DNA from: Chloroflexota bacterium
GTDB lineage: Bacteria > Chloroflexota > Anaerolineae > Anaerolineales > Anaerolineaceae
Direction: 5' to 3'
Length of the DNA: 64,000 bases
NCBI GenBank assembly: GCA_012798455.1
Contig: JAAZNC010000049.1
Location: 1-64,000 of the forward strand
Shown here: in pieces, positions 28,848-37,480 of the stretch
Numbering within the stretch: position 1 is the first letter of the stretch
Layout: every line of letters begins with the position of its first letter
Notes under the pieces: generated by a model
Database searches by the model: none
What the model was told of the DNA's origin: nothing
What the model saw: only the letters and a program-made list of their open reading frames with translations
Translations under genes and position numbers: made by a program

Positions 28848-29819
28848 TTATCCAACCGGTGGCGCAGGTGGTTTGATATCCGTTTTCTTTCTTTTTTTGT
28901 TGCCCTCATCCAAGATCTTACCAAAACGACTGATGACAACCCCACCCACCCCATAACATCCGACTGTGTTGGTGATAAACAATCCTAAACAGGGAATGAG
29001 TGTGATCAGGCTGACCAACAATGAAACAAGCAATGAACCGATCAACACCTGCAAAATAAACGGTATGTGCAGATACAACCATTGATTTACTTTTTCTCCC
29101 AACAAGGCTGCCAGCGCGATCCAACCCAGCAAGGTTGCCAGCAAATAGATGACCAATAAGATCAGTGCCAGGGGAGAAAGACAAATGGTGATGAGAAACA
29201 CCAGCCCTACCAGAGGAACTGCAAACAAGATCAGCAGCCCGATACCCCAACTAACTGCCGGTTGTGCCTGGATAGTTCCCATCAATTTGTGGGTGGGTTG
29301 GGGAAGCAGGAATGCGATCAGGCAAGCTAGAAAACAGAAAACTGCAGTCAGGATCAAGCGTGTAGTGACGATGCGTTCGGCATTTGAAAAGTATGGAAAG
29401 AGATAGCTCAAGCCGGACCAAGCAGGTTTAAAAGCGCCCGGATTGGTATAAGTATTGATGGCGCCGGTGATGGTTGCCTGTGGATCAACGGTCAATTGGT
29501 GGAAGATCTGGTTGAAATCTCCGTTGATCAATGCATTGGCTGTTAGGGTGGAAGAACCACCAAAAGCAAAGGTGTTGCCATTGACAGTACCGGCGATGGT
29601 AGCGGTGCTGCCGATCAAACTTACATCGCCATTGATAGTGGCTCCCTCTTCAATGGTGATGCTCGATCCAATCACTGCCAGATCACTGTTGATGGTCTTG
29701 CCGCTTGCCAGGGTATAGACCTCCCCAACAACCAATGAACCGTCGTTGTTGGAAATCTGGGTGCAGCCTACCAACAACAGAGGCAATAATAAAAGTACCA
29801 GAATCCTAGTCTTCGGCAT
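28848..29819 (-). CDS. Bactofilin-like lipoprotein with C-terminal membrane domain
   Basis: A 323-residue protein in three parts. It has a lipoprotein signal (ILVLLLLPLLLVGCTQ, Cys 19); then a polymer-forming (bactofilin/right-handed beta-helix) domain of short repeats such as GKTINSDLAVIGSSITIEEGATINGDV; and from about residue 140 a block of four or five hydrophobic segments. I start it at the ATG at 29819, directly ahead of the signal peptide, inside the last 14 bases of the anti-sigma gene. A cell-envelope scaffolding or stress role is inferred from the repeats and from its place in an ECF sigma operon. Bactofilins are usually cytoplasmic, so the lipobox is odd. Confidence 0.78.
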   Translation of the reverse strand: MPKTRILVLLLLPLLLVGCTQISNNDGSLVVGEVYTLASGKTINSDLAVIGSSITIEEGATINGDVSLIGSTATIAGTVNGNTFAFGGSSTLTANALINGDFNQIFHQLTVDPQATITGAINTYTNPGAFKPAWSGLSYLFPYFSNAERIVTTRLILTAVFCFLACLIAFLLPQPTHKLMGTIQAQPAVSWGIGLLILFAVPLVGLVFLITICLSPLALILLVIYLLATLLGWIALAALLGEKVNQWLYLHIPFILQVLIGSLLVSLLVSLITLIPCLGLFITNTVGCYGVGGVVISRFGKILDEGNKKRKKTDIKPPAPPVG

Positions 29820-30357
29820 AGATCTCAGCTCTCCGCCATTCTTTTTGATTTTGTTTAGCTTTCCATAGAATGAAGCCAAGCAGAATCACGAACATGTTGG
29901 CGATTCCTACCATGAAGACACCCAACGACCAGCGTAATAAGGCGGGAATCTCATCGATGAGTGTGGTGATGGTGGAAATGCCCCTGGTCATAACGAGTAA
30001 GGCTTGTGTACTGAAAGTGATGACGTTTGCCAGAAATTCGTTCAAGGAGCCGGAAAGAAGCACGTAGGCAAAGAGTGAAATAAGCACCAGAAATATGCTG
30101 CTCATAACAATTACTCGCATACGCACAATCCGCTTACTGCGCTGTTCTTGTTGTAATTTAATCTGCCAGCGTGCCGTAAAACCAGTGGCAGGCTGGATCG
30201 TTTGAGCGGAATGCATCCATTGCAAGCTGTTCTCCCAGCCGTTTTTCAGCTTGCGGCATTGCTCACAGGATTCAAGATGGGCAACCAGAACTTTTCTTTC
30301 ACCTTCACTCAAGGGTGAATCATCCAGAATCCACTTTTCAAATTGCTTGTGGTTCAT
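29806..30357 (-). CDS. Zinc-finger anti-sigma factor
   Basis: A 183-residue membrane anti-sigma factor. The N-terminal anti-sigma zinc-binding motif is HLESCEQC (HxxxCxxC, about residues 27-34). Two hydrophobic segments follow, near residue 90 (VIVMSSIFLVLISLFAYVLL) and near 150, with a short cytoplasmic tail. The start is the ATG at 30357 with GGGAGG just ahead; it overlaps the sigma gene by 20 bases. It should hold the cognate ECF sigma factor inactive at the membrane until an envelope signal releases it. Confidence 0.85.
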   Translation of the reverse strand: MNHKQFEKWILDDSPLSEGERKVLVAHLESCEQCRKLKNGWENSLQWMHSAQTIQPATGFTARWQIKLQQEQRSKRIVRMRVIVMSSIFLVLISLFAYVLLSGSLNEFLANVITFSTQALLVMTRGISTITTLIDEIPALLRWSLGVFMVGIANMFVILLGFILWKAKQNQKEWRRAEIYAED

Positions 30358-30964
30358 GCTGCCTCCCTTCTTTGGGGGAAATTGAAATATTGTCTGAATT
30401 CCACTGTTCAGCCATATGTTGTCTGGCGCGGTGAAGCCTGCTTTTGACGGCACTTTTCGAAATATCAAGAGCTTCACTGATCTCTTCTTCCGAAAAATCA
30501 TACCAGTATCGCAGGATTAACGCCATCCTATCCTTCATTGGCAATTGTGCAAGGTGTTTTTGTACCAATTCGGACTGTTCATTGATAGCTACCGCACTTT
30601 CAGGGTCCGGAGCATCGTCGGTGATCCCAAATTCCATGATCTCATCCAGGTCAATGGCAATCAGACGCCGTTTGCGCTGCTGATCAATGCAATAATGTGC
30701 GGCAATGGATAACAGCCAGGTGGCAAAAGGGCGACTTTGGTCATAACGACGGATGTATTGGTAAGCGCGGATAAAAGATTCTTGCGCGGCGTCCTCTGCC
30801 TCCTGAGGGGTTCCCAGCATACGGTAGCAAAGATTAAATACATGATTCTGGTAATGATCCACGATGTCCGTAAAGGCATCCTCATTGCCATCCAGAACCT
30901 GCTGAATGCAATCTGCTTCCACGAAGCTGGTTTCCAAGGGTTGCTCCAGATTTTCTTTTTTCAT
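30338..30964 (-). CDS. ECF RNA polymerase sigma factor
   Basis: A 208-residue sigma-70 family factor of the ECF group (SigW-like). Region 2 is YQNHVFNLCYRMLGTPQEAEDAAQESFIRAYQYI in outline (key part EAEDAAQESFIRAY) and region 4 ends in the helix-turn-helix EEEISEALDISKSAVKSRLHRARQHM. It is the first gene of a three-gene operon with its anti-sigma factor and a bactofilin-like lipoprotein. An ECF-type promoter (30972-30997) lies so close that the start codon may be the first transcribed codon. Confidence 0.93.
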   Translation of the reverse strand: MKKENLEQPLETSFVEADCIQQVLDGNEDAFTDIVDHYQNHVFNLCYRMLGTPQEAEDAAQESFIRAYQYIRRYDQSRPFATWLLSIAAHYCIDQQRKRRLIAIDLDEIMEFGITDDAPDPESAVAINEQSELVQKHLAQLPMKDRMALILRYWYDFSEEEISEALDISKSAVKSRLHRARQHMAEQWNSDNISISPKEGRQHEPQAI

Positions 30965-30971
30965 AAGAATA

Positions 30972-30997
30972 TACGATTTCCCGTGAGAAAGGTTGCA
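30972..30997 (-). promoter_or_regulatory. ECF-type autoregulatory promoter
   Basis: Minus-strand TGCAAC (30992-30997) and CGTA (30972-30975) are separated by exactly 16 bases, matching the AAC/CGT form used by SigW-type ECF factors. The ATG of the sigma gene begins seven bases after CGTA. Confidence 0.65.
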
Positions 30998-31053
30998 CGC
31001 AAATTCTAAATTGCCTATTGTCCTTGTAAATAATCCATGTGGATGGTAACGCG

Positions 31054-31082
31054 TTGAAATTTAGTCAGTACTATTGTACTAT
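31054..31082 (+). promoter_or_regulatory. Sigma70-type promoter of the toroid protein gene
   Basis: TTGAAA (31054-31059), a 17-base spacer and TACTAT (31077-31082), followed 32 bases later by the start codon. Confidence 0.65.
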
Positions 31083-31114
31083 TCAAAAAGAAAAGTTTCT
31101 TTAAGGACGGATGA

Positions 31115-32077
31115 ATGTGGAAAAGATTTTTACGAAATGACCCACTACCTGCTTTATTGAGTGCTGAGGATGTTGGTTTGCGATTTCATGTCGAAAATGA
31201 TCTGCTGGGAGAGAGAATACAAACCTTAACGGATATCTGGGGCAGCCGGGCGGTTACCAAGATCATTGAAAAGCAATCAGAAAAAGGATACTGGCTCTAT
31301 ACAGGGAGACGACCAGGAGAAGAATTCGGAGAGAACTATGAACTGGTGGAAACCTGGAAGATGCTGCGCATTTTGATCGGAAAATATGGGTTTCATCGCG
31401 AGCATCCTGCCATGCAACGGGCGGTAGATTTCTTGTTTTCCTGTCAGAGTGAGGAGGGGGATATACGAGGGATATTGAGCAACCAGTACACCCCCTATTA
31501 CAATGGCATGCTGCTGGAGCTATTGATCAAGGCGGGATATGAGGATGACAGGCGGTTAAAACGTGCTATGGATTGGTTACTTTCCATGCGGCAATCTGAT
31601 GGAGGGTGGATCATCCCACTTAATATGTTCAAACAAAGTGAGTATTACAATCTGGCAATGGGCAAACCAATTAACCCTGACCGAAATCTACCTTCATCGC
31701 ATATGGCAACCGGCATGGCGATACGACCCTTTTGTATTCACCCAACTTACCGTCCCCTACCGGAAGTAAAAAGAGCTGGTGCTCTGCTGGCAGAGCGCCT
31801 GTTCCAAAAGGACCAACACAGCTTTCGCCAGGCTACTGACTACTGGTTCAAATTACAGTACCCGTTCTGGTGGACCAACCTGCTGTCGGTTCTGGATTGC
31901 CTGGCGGTGTTGGGTTTTTCCACTGATCACAAGAAAGTAAAAGAGGGTTTGAAATGGTTCAGAGATAACCAACGCCCTGATGGTACCTGGCGCTCGAGTT
32001 ATGAAGGGAAAACAGGGGATGCAGATCTGTTGGTGAGCTATGCGGTTTGTCGCATGTTAAAATCTTTTTTAGGGTAA
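31115..32077 (+). CDS. Terpenoid cyclase/prenyltransferase-like alpha-toroid protein
   Basis: A 320-residue soluble protein built of (alpha/alpha) toroid repeats of the terpene cyclase / prenyltransferase / squalene-oxidase-repeat type. Repeats show the QxxxGxW-like pattern: EKQSEKGYWLY, MRQSDGGWIIP and DNQRPDGTWRSSYEG near residue 300. It lacks the DXDD of squalene-hopene cyclases, so an isoprenoid reaction is not supported; members of this group are usually annotated only by fold. It has its own promoter, stands alone on the plus strand, and is convergent with an ICMT-like methyltransferase. Confidence 0.65.
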   Translation: MWKRFLRNDPLPALLSAEDVGLRFHVENDLLGERIQTLTDIWGSRAVTKIIEKQSEKGYWLYTGRRPGEEFGENYELVETWKMLRILIGKYGFHREHPAMQRAVDFLFSCQSEEGDIRGILSNQYTPYYNGMLLELLIKAGYEDDRRLKRAMDWLLSMRQSDGGWIIPLNMFKQSEYYNLAMGKPINPDRNLPSSHMATGMAIRPFCIHPTYRPLPEVKRAGALLAERLFQKDQHSFRQATDYWFKLQYPFWWTNLLSVLDCLAVLGFSTDHKKVKEGLKWFRDNQRPDGTWRSSYEGKTGDADLLVSYAVCRMLKSFLG

Positions 32078-32084
32078 CGAACAA

Positions 32085-32798
32085 TCACCAGATTCCCGGA
32101 AATAAGCGAAAGCGTACTTTTTTGGCATAATTCTGATAACCATCCAACTCATTTTGAAGGGTTCTATCTTCCAGGCTAGTGCGAACGATGACCAATAGGA
32201 TAGTCAACAGAGTGGGGAGCAATACCCAGCGGGAATCAAGCAAACAGAAAGATGCAAGATAGTATAAAATACCGCCGGTATAACCTGGGTGGCGGATGAT
32301 AGCATAGGGGCCGCACTGCACAACCTGTTGCCCGCGTTCGGGTTGAATGCGCACGGTAGAAGAAAAGAAGGGATTGGCGCGCATGGTTGCAATGACCAAG
32401 AACTCCATGAAGATCATTAGTATAATGCCGAGCAGCAACCAAACCGGTGAAAGATCACTCCAGCCGAAACGTTCATCCAGAGCTGCCATGACCAAAACCA
32501 AGTAACCACCTAAAGCATACAGTGGGAGGATGACATTATCCCAGGATTTGGTATCACTGTGACGGGTACCCCGTTCATTGTAAAGCTGGGGATCCTTCCT
32601 GACCACTATGAGATGTATCAAGACAATGGATATCAAGGCAAAGAAGAGATAAAGCCAGGCATTCCCCCACCTCCAATTCCCTGAAATGAGGAAGAGGATC
32701 AAAGCCATAACGATACGCGAAATATATTCCCGCACGATCATCAAACGTCCTTGTTTATTGAGCGCCTGCCAAGCTTGCCGGATGGAATTGTTCTGCAT
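32085..32798 (-). CDS. Isoprenylcysteine carboxyl methyltransferase-like membrane protein
   Basis: A 237-residue membrane protein with about five hydrophobic segments. The C-terminal ICMT/PEMT-type motif is GPYAIIRHPGYTGGILYYLAS, followed by RTSLEDRTLQNELDGYQNYAKKVRFRLFPGIW in outline (Glu-Asp-Arg and the closing Tyr region bind SAM in the family). It is a lipid or small-molecule methyltransferase; bacterial substrates are unknown. It is the last gene of the probable nrdR-nrdJ operon, 31 bases after the GNAT gene. Confidence 0.8.
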   Translation of the reverse strand: MQNNSIRQAWQALNKQGRLMIVREYISRIVMALILFLISGNWRWGNAWLYLFFALISIVLIHLIVVRKDPQLYNERGTRHSDTKSWDNVILPLYALGGYLVLVMAALDERFGWSDLSPVWLLLGIILMIFMEFLVIATMRANPFFSSTVRIQPERGQQVVQCGPYAIIRHPGYTGGILYYLASFCLLDSRWVLLPTLLTILLVIVRTSLEDRTLQNELDGYQNYAKKVRFRLFPGIW

Positions 32799-32829
32799 GT
32801 TCTCCTCCTATAATTGACACTTTGTTTGC

Positions 32830-33366
32830 TTATGCCAACTTTATCCAATAACGCTGCAACAATTTACCGCTTTCGTTGTCTATAATCTCATTTTCGAGCA
32901 CACCGCCGTTATTTAAAATAGTTCTGGCGGAAGCGATGTTCTCCTTGAAACAGCCCAACAGCACCTCCTGCAACCCCATTGTGCGACATTTCTGCAGGGT
33001 CATCTTCAAGATTAAAGTGGCATAGCCTTTATGTCGCTCATCCGGGTGCACCCCATACCCGATGTGCCCCCATCCTTGGGCAAGAAAATCATTCAAGTAA
33101 TGGCGGATATTTACCCCACCAACCAGCCGGTCTCTGCCAGGCAAATAAGCCCAATAAGTGGTGCAGGGAACGAATTCAGTTGGGACATTGACCCCTCGGG
33201 AGAGATCATTGAGCTTGCATACCAGGGCTGCAAAATCCGAATAATCCTGTTCAAAGATCCAGGGAGCAGGTTGTTCCTCACTGGCTTCCCAAGTGTGCAG
33301 CATTTCAAGATACTGCGTTTGAAAACGCAGATGTGGTTTGACCAGACGGAACGCTGTATCTTCCAT
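32830..33366 (-). CDS. GNAT-family N-acetyltransferase
   Basis: A 178-residue acetyltransferase. The acetyl-CoA loop appears as GYGVHPDERHKGYATLILKM (about residues 103-122), and the late GNAT strand region NIASARTILNNGGVLENE is typical of the RimJ/RimL-like group. The acceptor is unknown. It follows the deoxynucleoside kinase by 24 bases and probably shares its transcript. Confidence 0.82.
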   Translation of the reverse strand: MEDTAFRLVKPHLRFQTQYLEMLHTWEASEEQPAPWIFEQDYSDFAALVCKLNDLSRGVNVPTEFVPCTTYWAYLPGRDRLVGGVNIRHYLNDFLAQGWGHIGYGVHPDERHKGYATLILKMTLQKCRTMGLQEVLLGCFKENIASARTILNNGGVLENEIIDNESGKLLQRYWIKLA

Positions 33367-33390
33367 AAGGATTTTTATTAATACAGTATA

Positions 33391-34026
33391 TCAAAAGATC
33401 ATTTCTTCCTTGCCCGCCAGTTTATCCTGAATGCGGGCGATGACGGTATCAAGATGTTTTTTCTTGTGCACAAAATCGAGGTCATTGGTGTGGATGGTAA
33501 GCACTGGACATAAATCGAAGGACTGCATCCACTCAGTATAAAAAGATTCCAGCAGGGCAAGATAGTCAGCAGTGATACTGCTTTCCATATCGCGACCGCG
33601 TTGATGAATGCGCTCCATTAATACCGTGCCAGGGCAATGCAAATAGATGAGCAGGTCCGGCACCGGTAAGGTATCAACCACCAGGTCGAAAAGCTGCAGG
33701 TAGGTCTGGTAGTCGAGCTCGGTCAGATTCCCCATGCGGTTGAGAGCACGGCAGAAGATATAAGCATCTTCGTAGATACTACGATCGATGATAGCAGAAC
33801 GAGGATCATCTGCCATCTCCTGATGCTGCTTGGCACGGTGCCCTAAGAAATAAACCTGCAGATGAAAGGACCAGGTGCGCATATCCTTGTAGAAATTGGG
33901 CAGGTAGGGATTATTGACGACCGATTCATAAGCAGTGCGCCAGCCCAATTGCTGCCCAATACGTTCGGTGAGAGAGGTCTTGCCCGAACCGATGTTGCCT
34001 GCCACCAGGATCAATTTCTTTGCCAT
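33391..34026 (-). CDS. Deoxynucleoside kinase (dGK/dAK family)
   Basis: A 211-residue deoxynucleoside kinase that phosphorylates deoxynucleosides in the salvage pathway. Motifs: P-loop GNIGSGKTSL (about residues 10-19), YESVVNNPYLPNFYKD for substrate binding, DRSIYEDAYIF (the DRS motif) and the LID RIHQRGRDMESSI. It resembles the bacterial deoxyadenosine/deoxyguanosine kinases. The gene follows nrdJ by 38 bases, joining de novo and salvage dNTP supply in one operon under the NrdR box. Confidence 0.9.
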   Translation of the reverse strand: MAKKLILVAGNIGSGKTSLTERIGQQLGWRTAYESVVNNPYLPNFYKDMRTWSFHLQVYFLGHRAKQHQEMADDPRSAIIDRSIYEDAYIFCRALNRMGNLTELDYQTYLQLFDLVVDTLPVPDLLIYLHCPGTVLMERIHQRGRDMESSITADYLALLESFYTEWMQSFDLCPVLTIHTNDLDFVHKKKHLDTVIARIQDKLAGKEEMIF

Positions 34027-34064
34027 AGAATAACTCCGAAAAATTGGATTTTAAAACATATGTA

Positions 34065-36710
34065 TCAGCATTCACTATATCCACAGGCATAGCATTTCCG
34101 GCAGCCCTCCTCATTCACCAGGGCAGCCTGCCCGCATTCGGGGCACAGATCGCCGATCTTGAGTGCGAACTGGTCTTCGTGGGACTTTTCACTATTCTCT
34201 GTCGTTTTCTTACCAGGTGTTTTGGTATTACGTAGCAAATCATCCAGACGCATGGGTTCTTCCAGTGCGTTGCGTTCGGTGCGCTGCTCCATATATTCAG
34301 CCAACACCTGGGCGACCCCATCTGGCAAGGAGCGCACACGATTAGGACCAAAACCGAGCGGGCGACCGCCGCCCAATCCGGATAATTGGCGCCAGATCTC
34401 TTGCAGGCGCTGATTGGGTTCAATGGGAGATGAAAGGCGCAGCACATACGAGATGAGACGTGCCATAGCTTCCGAATCAGCCGCTACGTCTGATCCAGCC
34501 TTGGCAGTGTTGATGAAGACTTCAAATGGCTGATTGTAGCCATTCTCATTAATGGTGACAAAGGTCTTGCCGACTGGAGTTTTAATGCCGTATGTCATAC
34601 CAGAAAGGTAGCGTGGACGTGGTTTTTTGGGCTCACTCCACAGGTTAGGTTGATCATAATCATTTTCGGAGAGCCAGATGGGTGTGAAGGGGTCACTGGT
34701 GGGTTCCACCATTTCGCGCACATCCGCTTGCTTCTGACTGCGGGTAGCAGCGGTCTCAAGCACTACCCGTTCACGCGAACCGGTGACATAGACTGTCATC
34801 CCTTTGCAGCCCAGCTCCCAAGCCAGCGCAAAGGCAGCGGCAATTTCATCCTCCCGTGCGCTACTGGGAAAATTAATGGTCTTGGAAATACTATTATCCA
34901 CAAATGCCTGCAGGGCAGCTTGCATGCGCACATGCTCCTCACCACTGATATCCTGCGAGACCACGAACACATTGCGGATAGGTTCAGGCAATAGGGAAAT
35001 ATGCTGGCAGGTCCCTTCTGCAAGGATCTGGTCAACGACCTGTTGACGTTCTTGTTTGCTCAAATCGCTTTCTTCAAGTGCTTTCTGCATAAAGGGACTG
35101 AGATAGGTGAGTTCCAGATCGTTGCCACCATCATCCACATGACGGATATATGCCAGGGCGAAGACCGGTTCACAGCCATATCCTTCACAACCCGCTACGG
35201 TAGAGATGGTACCAGTGGGGGCAATGGTGGTGAGTGCTGCATTGCGGATGCCATGGGTGCGAATGCCGGAAAGGACATTTTCCCAATCCAGCGTTGGACG
35301 TCCCCAATCATGAGCATATTCCACCAGCGATTGGGGTGGTTCCCAGGTTACATTCTTGGGGTCATAAATACTGCCTTTGATAGCAGGGAAGGGGGAGAAT
35401 TCAGCAGCCAGTTCAATGCTAGTAAGCATGGCATGGTAACGAATGAACTCCATGATCTGAGAGGCAAATTCTTGCCCTTCTTCGGAACCATAGCGGATAC
35501 CACAATGATACATGAGGTCCGCCAACCCCATAAAGCCCAACCCAAGACGGCGAGCACGTAGAGCATTCTCGCGTAGTTGAGGCACAGCGGGAACGTACTT
35601 GTTGGCATCCACCACATCATCCAGAAAACGAATTGCCAGCACCACACTCTGGCGGATACCCTCCCAATCCACCGTACCGTCCGGTCCGAGATGGCGGGAG
35701 AGGTTGATGGAACCCAGGCAGCAGTTTTCGTATGGTCCCAACCATTGTTCCCCACAAGGGTTAGTGGCTTGCAAACTGTAGAGATGTGGAACGGGATTGG
35801 TACGGTTGGCAGCATCCAGAAACAGCATACCCGGTTCACCGTTGTGATGAGCCTGGTGTACGATCAAATCAAATAATGAGCGAGCGCGTACTACTTTGTG
35901 GGTGATGATCGGAATGCCGGCTGCTTCCGCTTCTTCCAGGGTACCATCAAAATCATGATAGAGCGGGTGATGGACATCCGGGAACCGCAGTTCCCATGCT
36001 TCATCATTTTCGACTGCATGCATGAACTTATCGGTGATACCGACTGAAATATTGAAATTAGTGATGGCGTTTTCACGGATCTTACAAGTAACAAAACTCT
36101 CCACATCAGGATGATCCACCCGTAGAACTGCCATGTTGGCTCCGCGTCGAGTACCTCCCTGGGCTACCTCGCCAAAAGCATGATCAAAAACGCGCATGAA
36201 CCCGATCGGTCCGGTAGCTTTTCCGGCAGAAGAATTCACCAGGGCACCAGAGGGGCGCAAGGTTGAGAAAGAAAAGCCATTGCCACCCCCAGTCTGCTGG
36301 ATAAGGGCGGCATCGCGCAGGGTTTGGAAGATACCACTGGATTTTTTACCCATGTCGTCGCTAATGGGGAGAACAAAGCAGGCGGCTAGTTGCCCCAAGG
36401 GTGTGCCCGCGCCGGTGAAAGTGGGAGAATTGGGCAGAAATTTCAGGCTGACCAGCATTTTGTAAAACTTGATAGCAGTTTCACGGATGGACTGTGCATC
36501 TTTCTCTTCAACGGAAGCGATGCTGTATGCCACCCGCCAAAAGGTCTCTTCGGGAGTTTCAATCAATTGACCATCTTCTCCCTTGCGCACATAACGTTTA
36601 CTGAAAACTTGATAACTATTATCACTTAATTCCACTTTTGGCAGCCCGAGTGGCATTTCAACAGCAGGCTGGAATTCATGAGGCGGCTGATTGGTGGAAG
36701 AGGTGGACAT
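34065..36710 (-). CDS. nrdJ: Adenosylcobalamin-dependent (class II) ribonucleotide reductase
   Basis: Reduces ribonucleotides using a cobalamin-generated thiyl radical; works with or without oxygen. It is 881 residues. The fold is marked by [24 protein letters not shown] (first redox Cys), [20 protein letters not shown] (active-site Cys loop) and the C-terminal zinc/redox tail [22 protein letters not shown]. No ATP cone is seen at the N-terminus. It begins two bases after the nrdR stop and should be repressed by NrdR. It is the natural partner of the cobalamin-riboswitch-controlled nrdDG in the same window. Confidence 0.95.
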   Translation of the reverse strand: MSTSSTNQPPHEFQPAVEMPLGLPKVELSDNSYQVFSKRYVRKGEDGQLIETPEETFWRVAYSIASVEEKDAQSIRETAIKFYKMLVSLKFLPNSPTFTGAGTPLGQLAACFVLPISDDMGKKSSGIFQTLRDAALIQQTGGGNGFSFSTLRPSGALVNSSAGKATGPIGFMRVFDHAFGEVAQGGTRRGANMAVLRVDHPDVESFVTCKIRENAITNFNISVGITDKFMHAVENDEAWELRFPDVHHPLYHDFDGTLEEAEAAGIPIITHKVVRARSLFDLIVHQAHHNGEPGMLFLDAANRTNPVPHLYSLQATNPCGEQWLGPYENCCLGSINLSRHLGPDGTVDWEGIRQSVVLAIRFLDDVVDANKYVPAVPQLRENALRARRLGLGFMGLADLMYHCGIRYGSEEGQEFASQIMEFIRYHAMLTSIELAAEFSPFPAIKGSIYDPKNVTWEPPQSLVEYAHDWGRPTLDWENVLSGIRTHGIRNAALTTIAPTGTISTVAGCEGYGCEPVFALAYIRHVDDGGNDLELTYLSPFMQKALEESDLSKQERQQVVDQILAEGTCQHISLLPEPIRNVFVVSQDISGEEHVRMQAALQAFVDNSISKTINFPSSAREDEIAAAFALAWELGCKGMTVYVTGSRERVVLETAATRSQKQADVREMVEPTSDPFTPIWLSENDYDQPNLWSEPKKPRPRYLSGMTYGIKTPVGKTFVTINENGYNQPFEVFINTAKAGSDVAADSEAMARLISYVLRLSSPIEPNQRLQEIWRQLSGLGGGRPLGFGPNRVRSLPDGVAQVLAEYMEQRTERNALEEPMRLDDLLRNTKTPGKKTTENSEKSHEDQFALKIGDLCPECGQAALVNEEGCRKCYACGYSEC

Positions 36711-36712
36711 CT

Positions 36713-37171
36713 TTATTCTCCTTTTTTTTCTAATAAACGATCGATCTCATCACGCAAAGCATTCAAATTTCCTAATGGAAGGTAAACGCTGGCAAAACGA
36801 ATATAGGCGACATCATCTAGGTCTCGCAAACCATTGATGACCATATCGCCAATGACCTTGGAAGGGATTTCAAGTTTGGTAATGTGTTGCAACTCGGCTT
36901 CGATCTCGCCAGCCAAACGATCAATCTCTTCGGCGGGTACGGGACGTTTGGTGCATGCTAGGCGAATACCCTCGATCAGTTTTTCTTTGTCGAACTCTTC
37001 ACGGGTGTTATCGCGTTTGATGATCAGGGGTGTGGAAAGGACGGGGCGTTCATAAGTGCTAAAGCGTTGGTTGCAATCTTCACAAACTCTTCTTCTACGG
37101 ATGCCCCCCTTAGCGTCGTGGGTTGTGTCAATAACTCTTGTGTTTTCACTCTCGCAATGAGGACAACGCAT
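36713..37171 (-). CDS. nrdR: Transcriptional repressor NrdR
   Basis: A 152-residue nucleotide-sensing repressor of ribonucleotide reductase genes. It has the N-terminal zinc ribbon ([16 protein letters not shown] and [14 protein letters not shown]) and an ATP cone from about residue 48 ([19 protein letters not shown]). It reads ATP/dATP levels and binds paired NrdR boxes. One strong box lies 71 bases upstream of the start, inside its own leader, so it is probably autoregulated along with nrdJ. Confidence 0.96.
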   Translation of the reverse strand: MRCPHCESENTRVIDTTHDAKGGIRRRRVCEDCNQRFSTYERPVLSTPLIIKRDNTREEFDKEKLIEGIRLACTKRPVPAEEIDRLAGEIEAELQHITKLEIPSKVIGDMVINGLRDLDDVAYIRFASVYLPLGNLNALRDEIDRLLEKKGE

Positions 37172-37241
37172 AGGCTGCTCCTTCTGTTAATAAATAAGAC
37201 CCCTATGTTCACTACGGCGGATGAGAACTTCAATGAAGAAT

Positions 37242-37257
37242 CCCCTATATGTAGGGG
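37242..37257. promoter_or_regulatory. NrdR box
   Basis: CCCCTATATGTAGGGG is a 16-base inverted repeat whose core CTATATGTAG matches 9 of 10 positions of the NrdR core CwATATaTwG. A weak second copy (5 of 10) is at 37276-37285, 31 bases away, the spacing expected for paired NrdR boxes. The 308-base gap 37172-37480 otherwise holds the nrdR promoter and a hairpin behind ftsZ. Confidence 0.75.
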
Positions 37258-37289
37258 ATCATTGAAGGGGAATGGTTATCAGTGGGGTC

Positions 37290-37318
37290 ATTCTAGCATA
37301 AAAAAAAAAGAGAAACAA
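37290..37318 (-). promoter_or_regulatory. Promoter of the nrdR-nrdJ operon
   Basis: Minus-strand TTGTTT (37313-37318), a 17-base spacer and an extended -10 TGC-TAGAAT (37290-37295). The start site would fall near 37283, at the weak NrdR box, with the strong box inside the early transcript. Confidence 0.65.
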
Positions 37319-37414
37319 GTAAGCTGTATCCAAGAAATCTTAAAGAATGAAGATTTTTAACTTTGAGAGAATCCAAACGGAACCCAGGCAGGAGTACAGA
37401 AAGATTTTGAGAGT

Positions 37415-37445
37415 GGGGTATGGACCGGGTGAAAGCCCATACCCC
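37415..37445. repeat. Hairpin behind ftsZ
   Basis: A 9-bp inverted repeat (37415-37423 and 37437-37445) 36 bases past the ftsZ stop, without a T tract on either strand. It may protect the 3' end of the dcw transcript; it does not qualify as an intrinsic terminator. Confidence 0.5.
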
Positions 37446-37480
37446 TTACAAAGGAGAAAAAGGATTCCCGTTAGTGCGGG

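Noticed and set aside
35001-35561. A 186-codon frame opposite nrdJ
   Set aside because: No family resemblance, no ribosome-binding site, and it is fully covered by a gene with clear family motifs on the other strand.
37415-37445. A terminator for ftsZ
   Set aside because: The stem is good but neither strand has a T tract after it; kept only as a hairpin.
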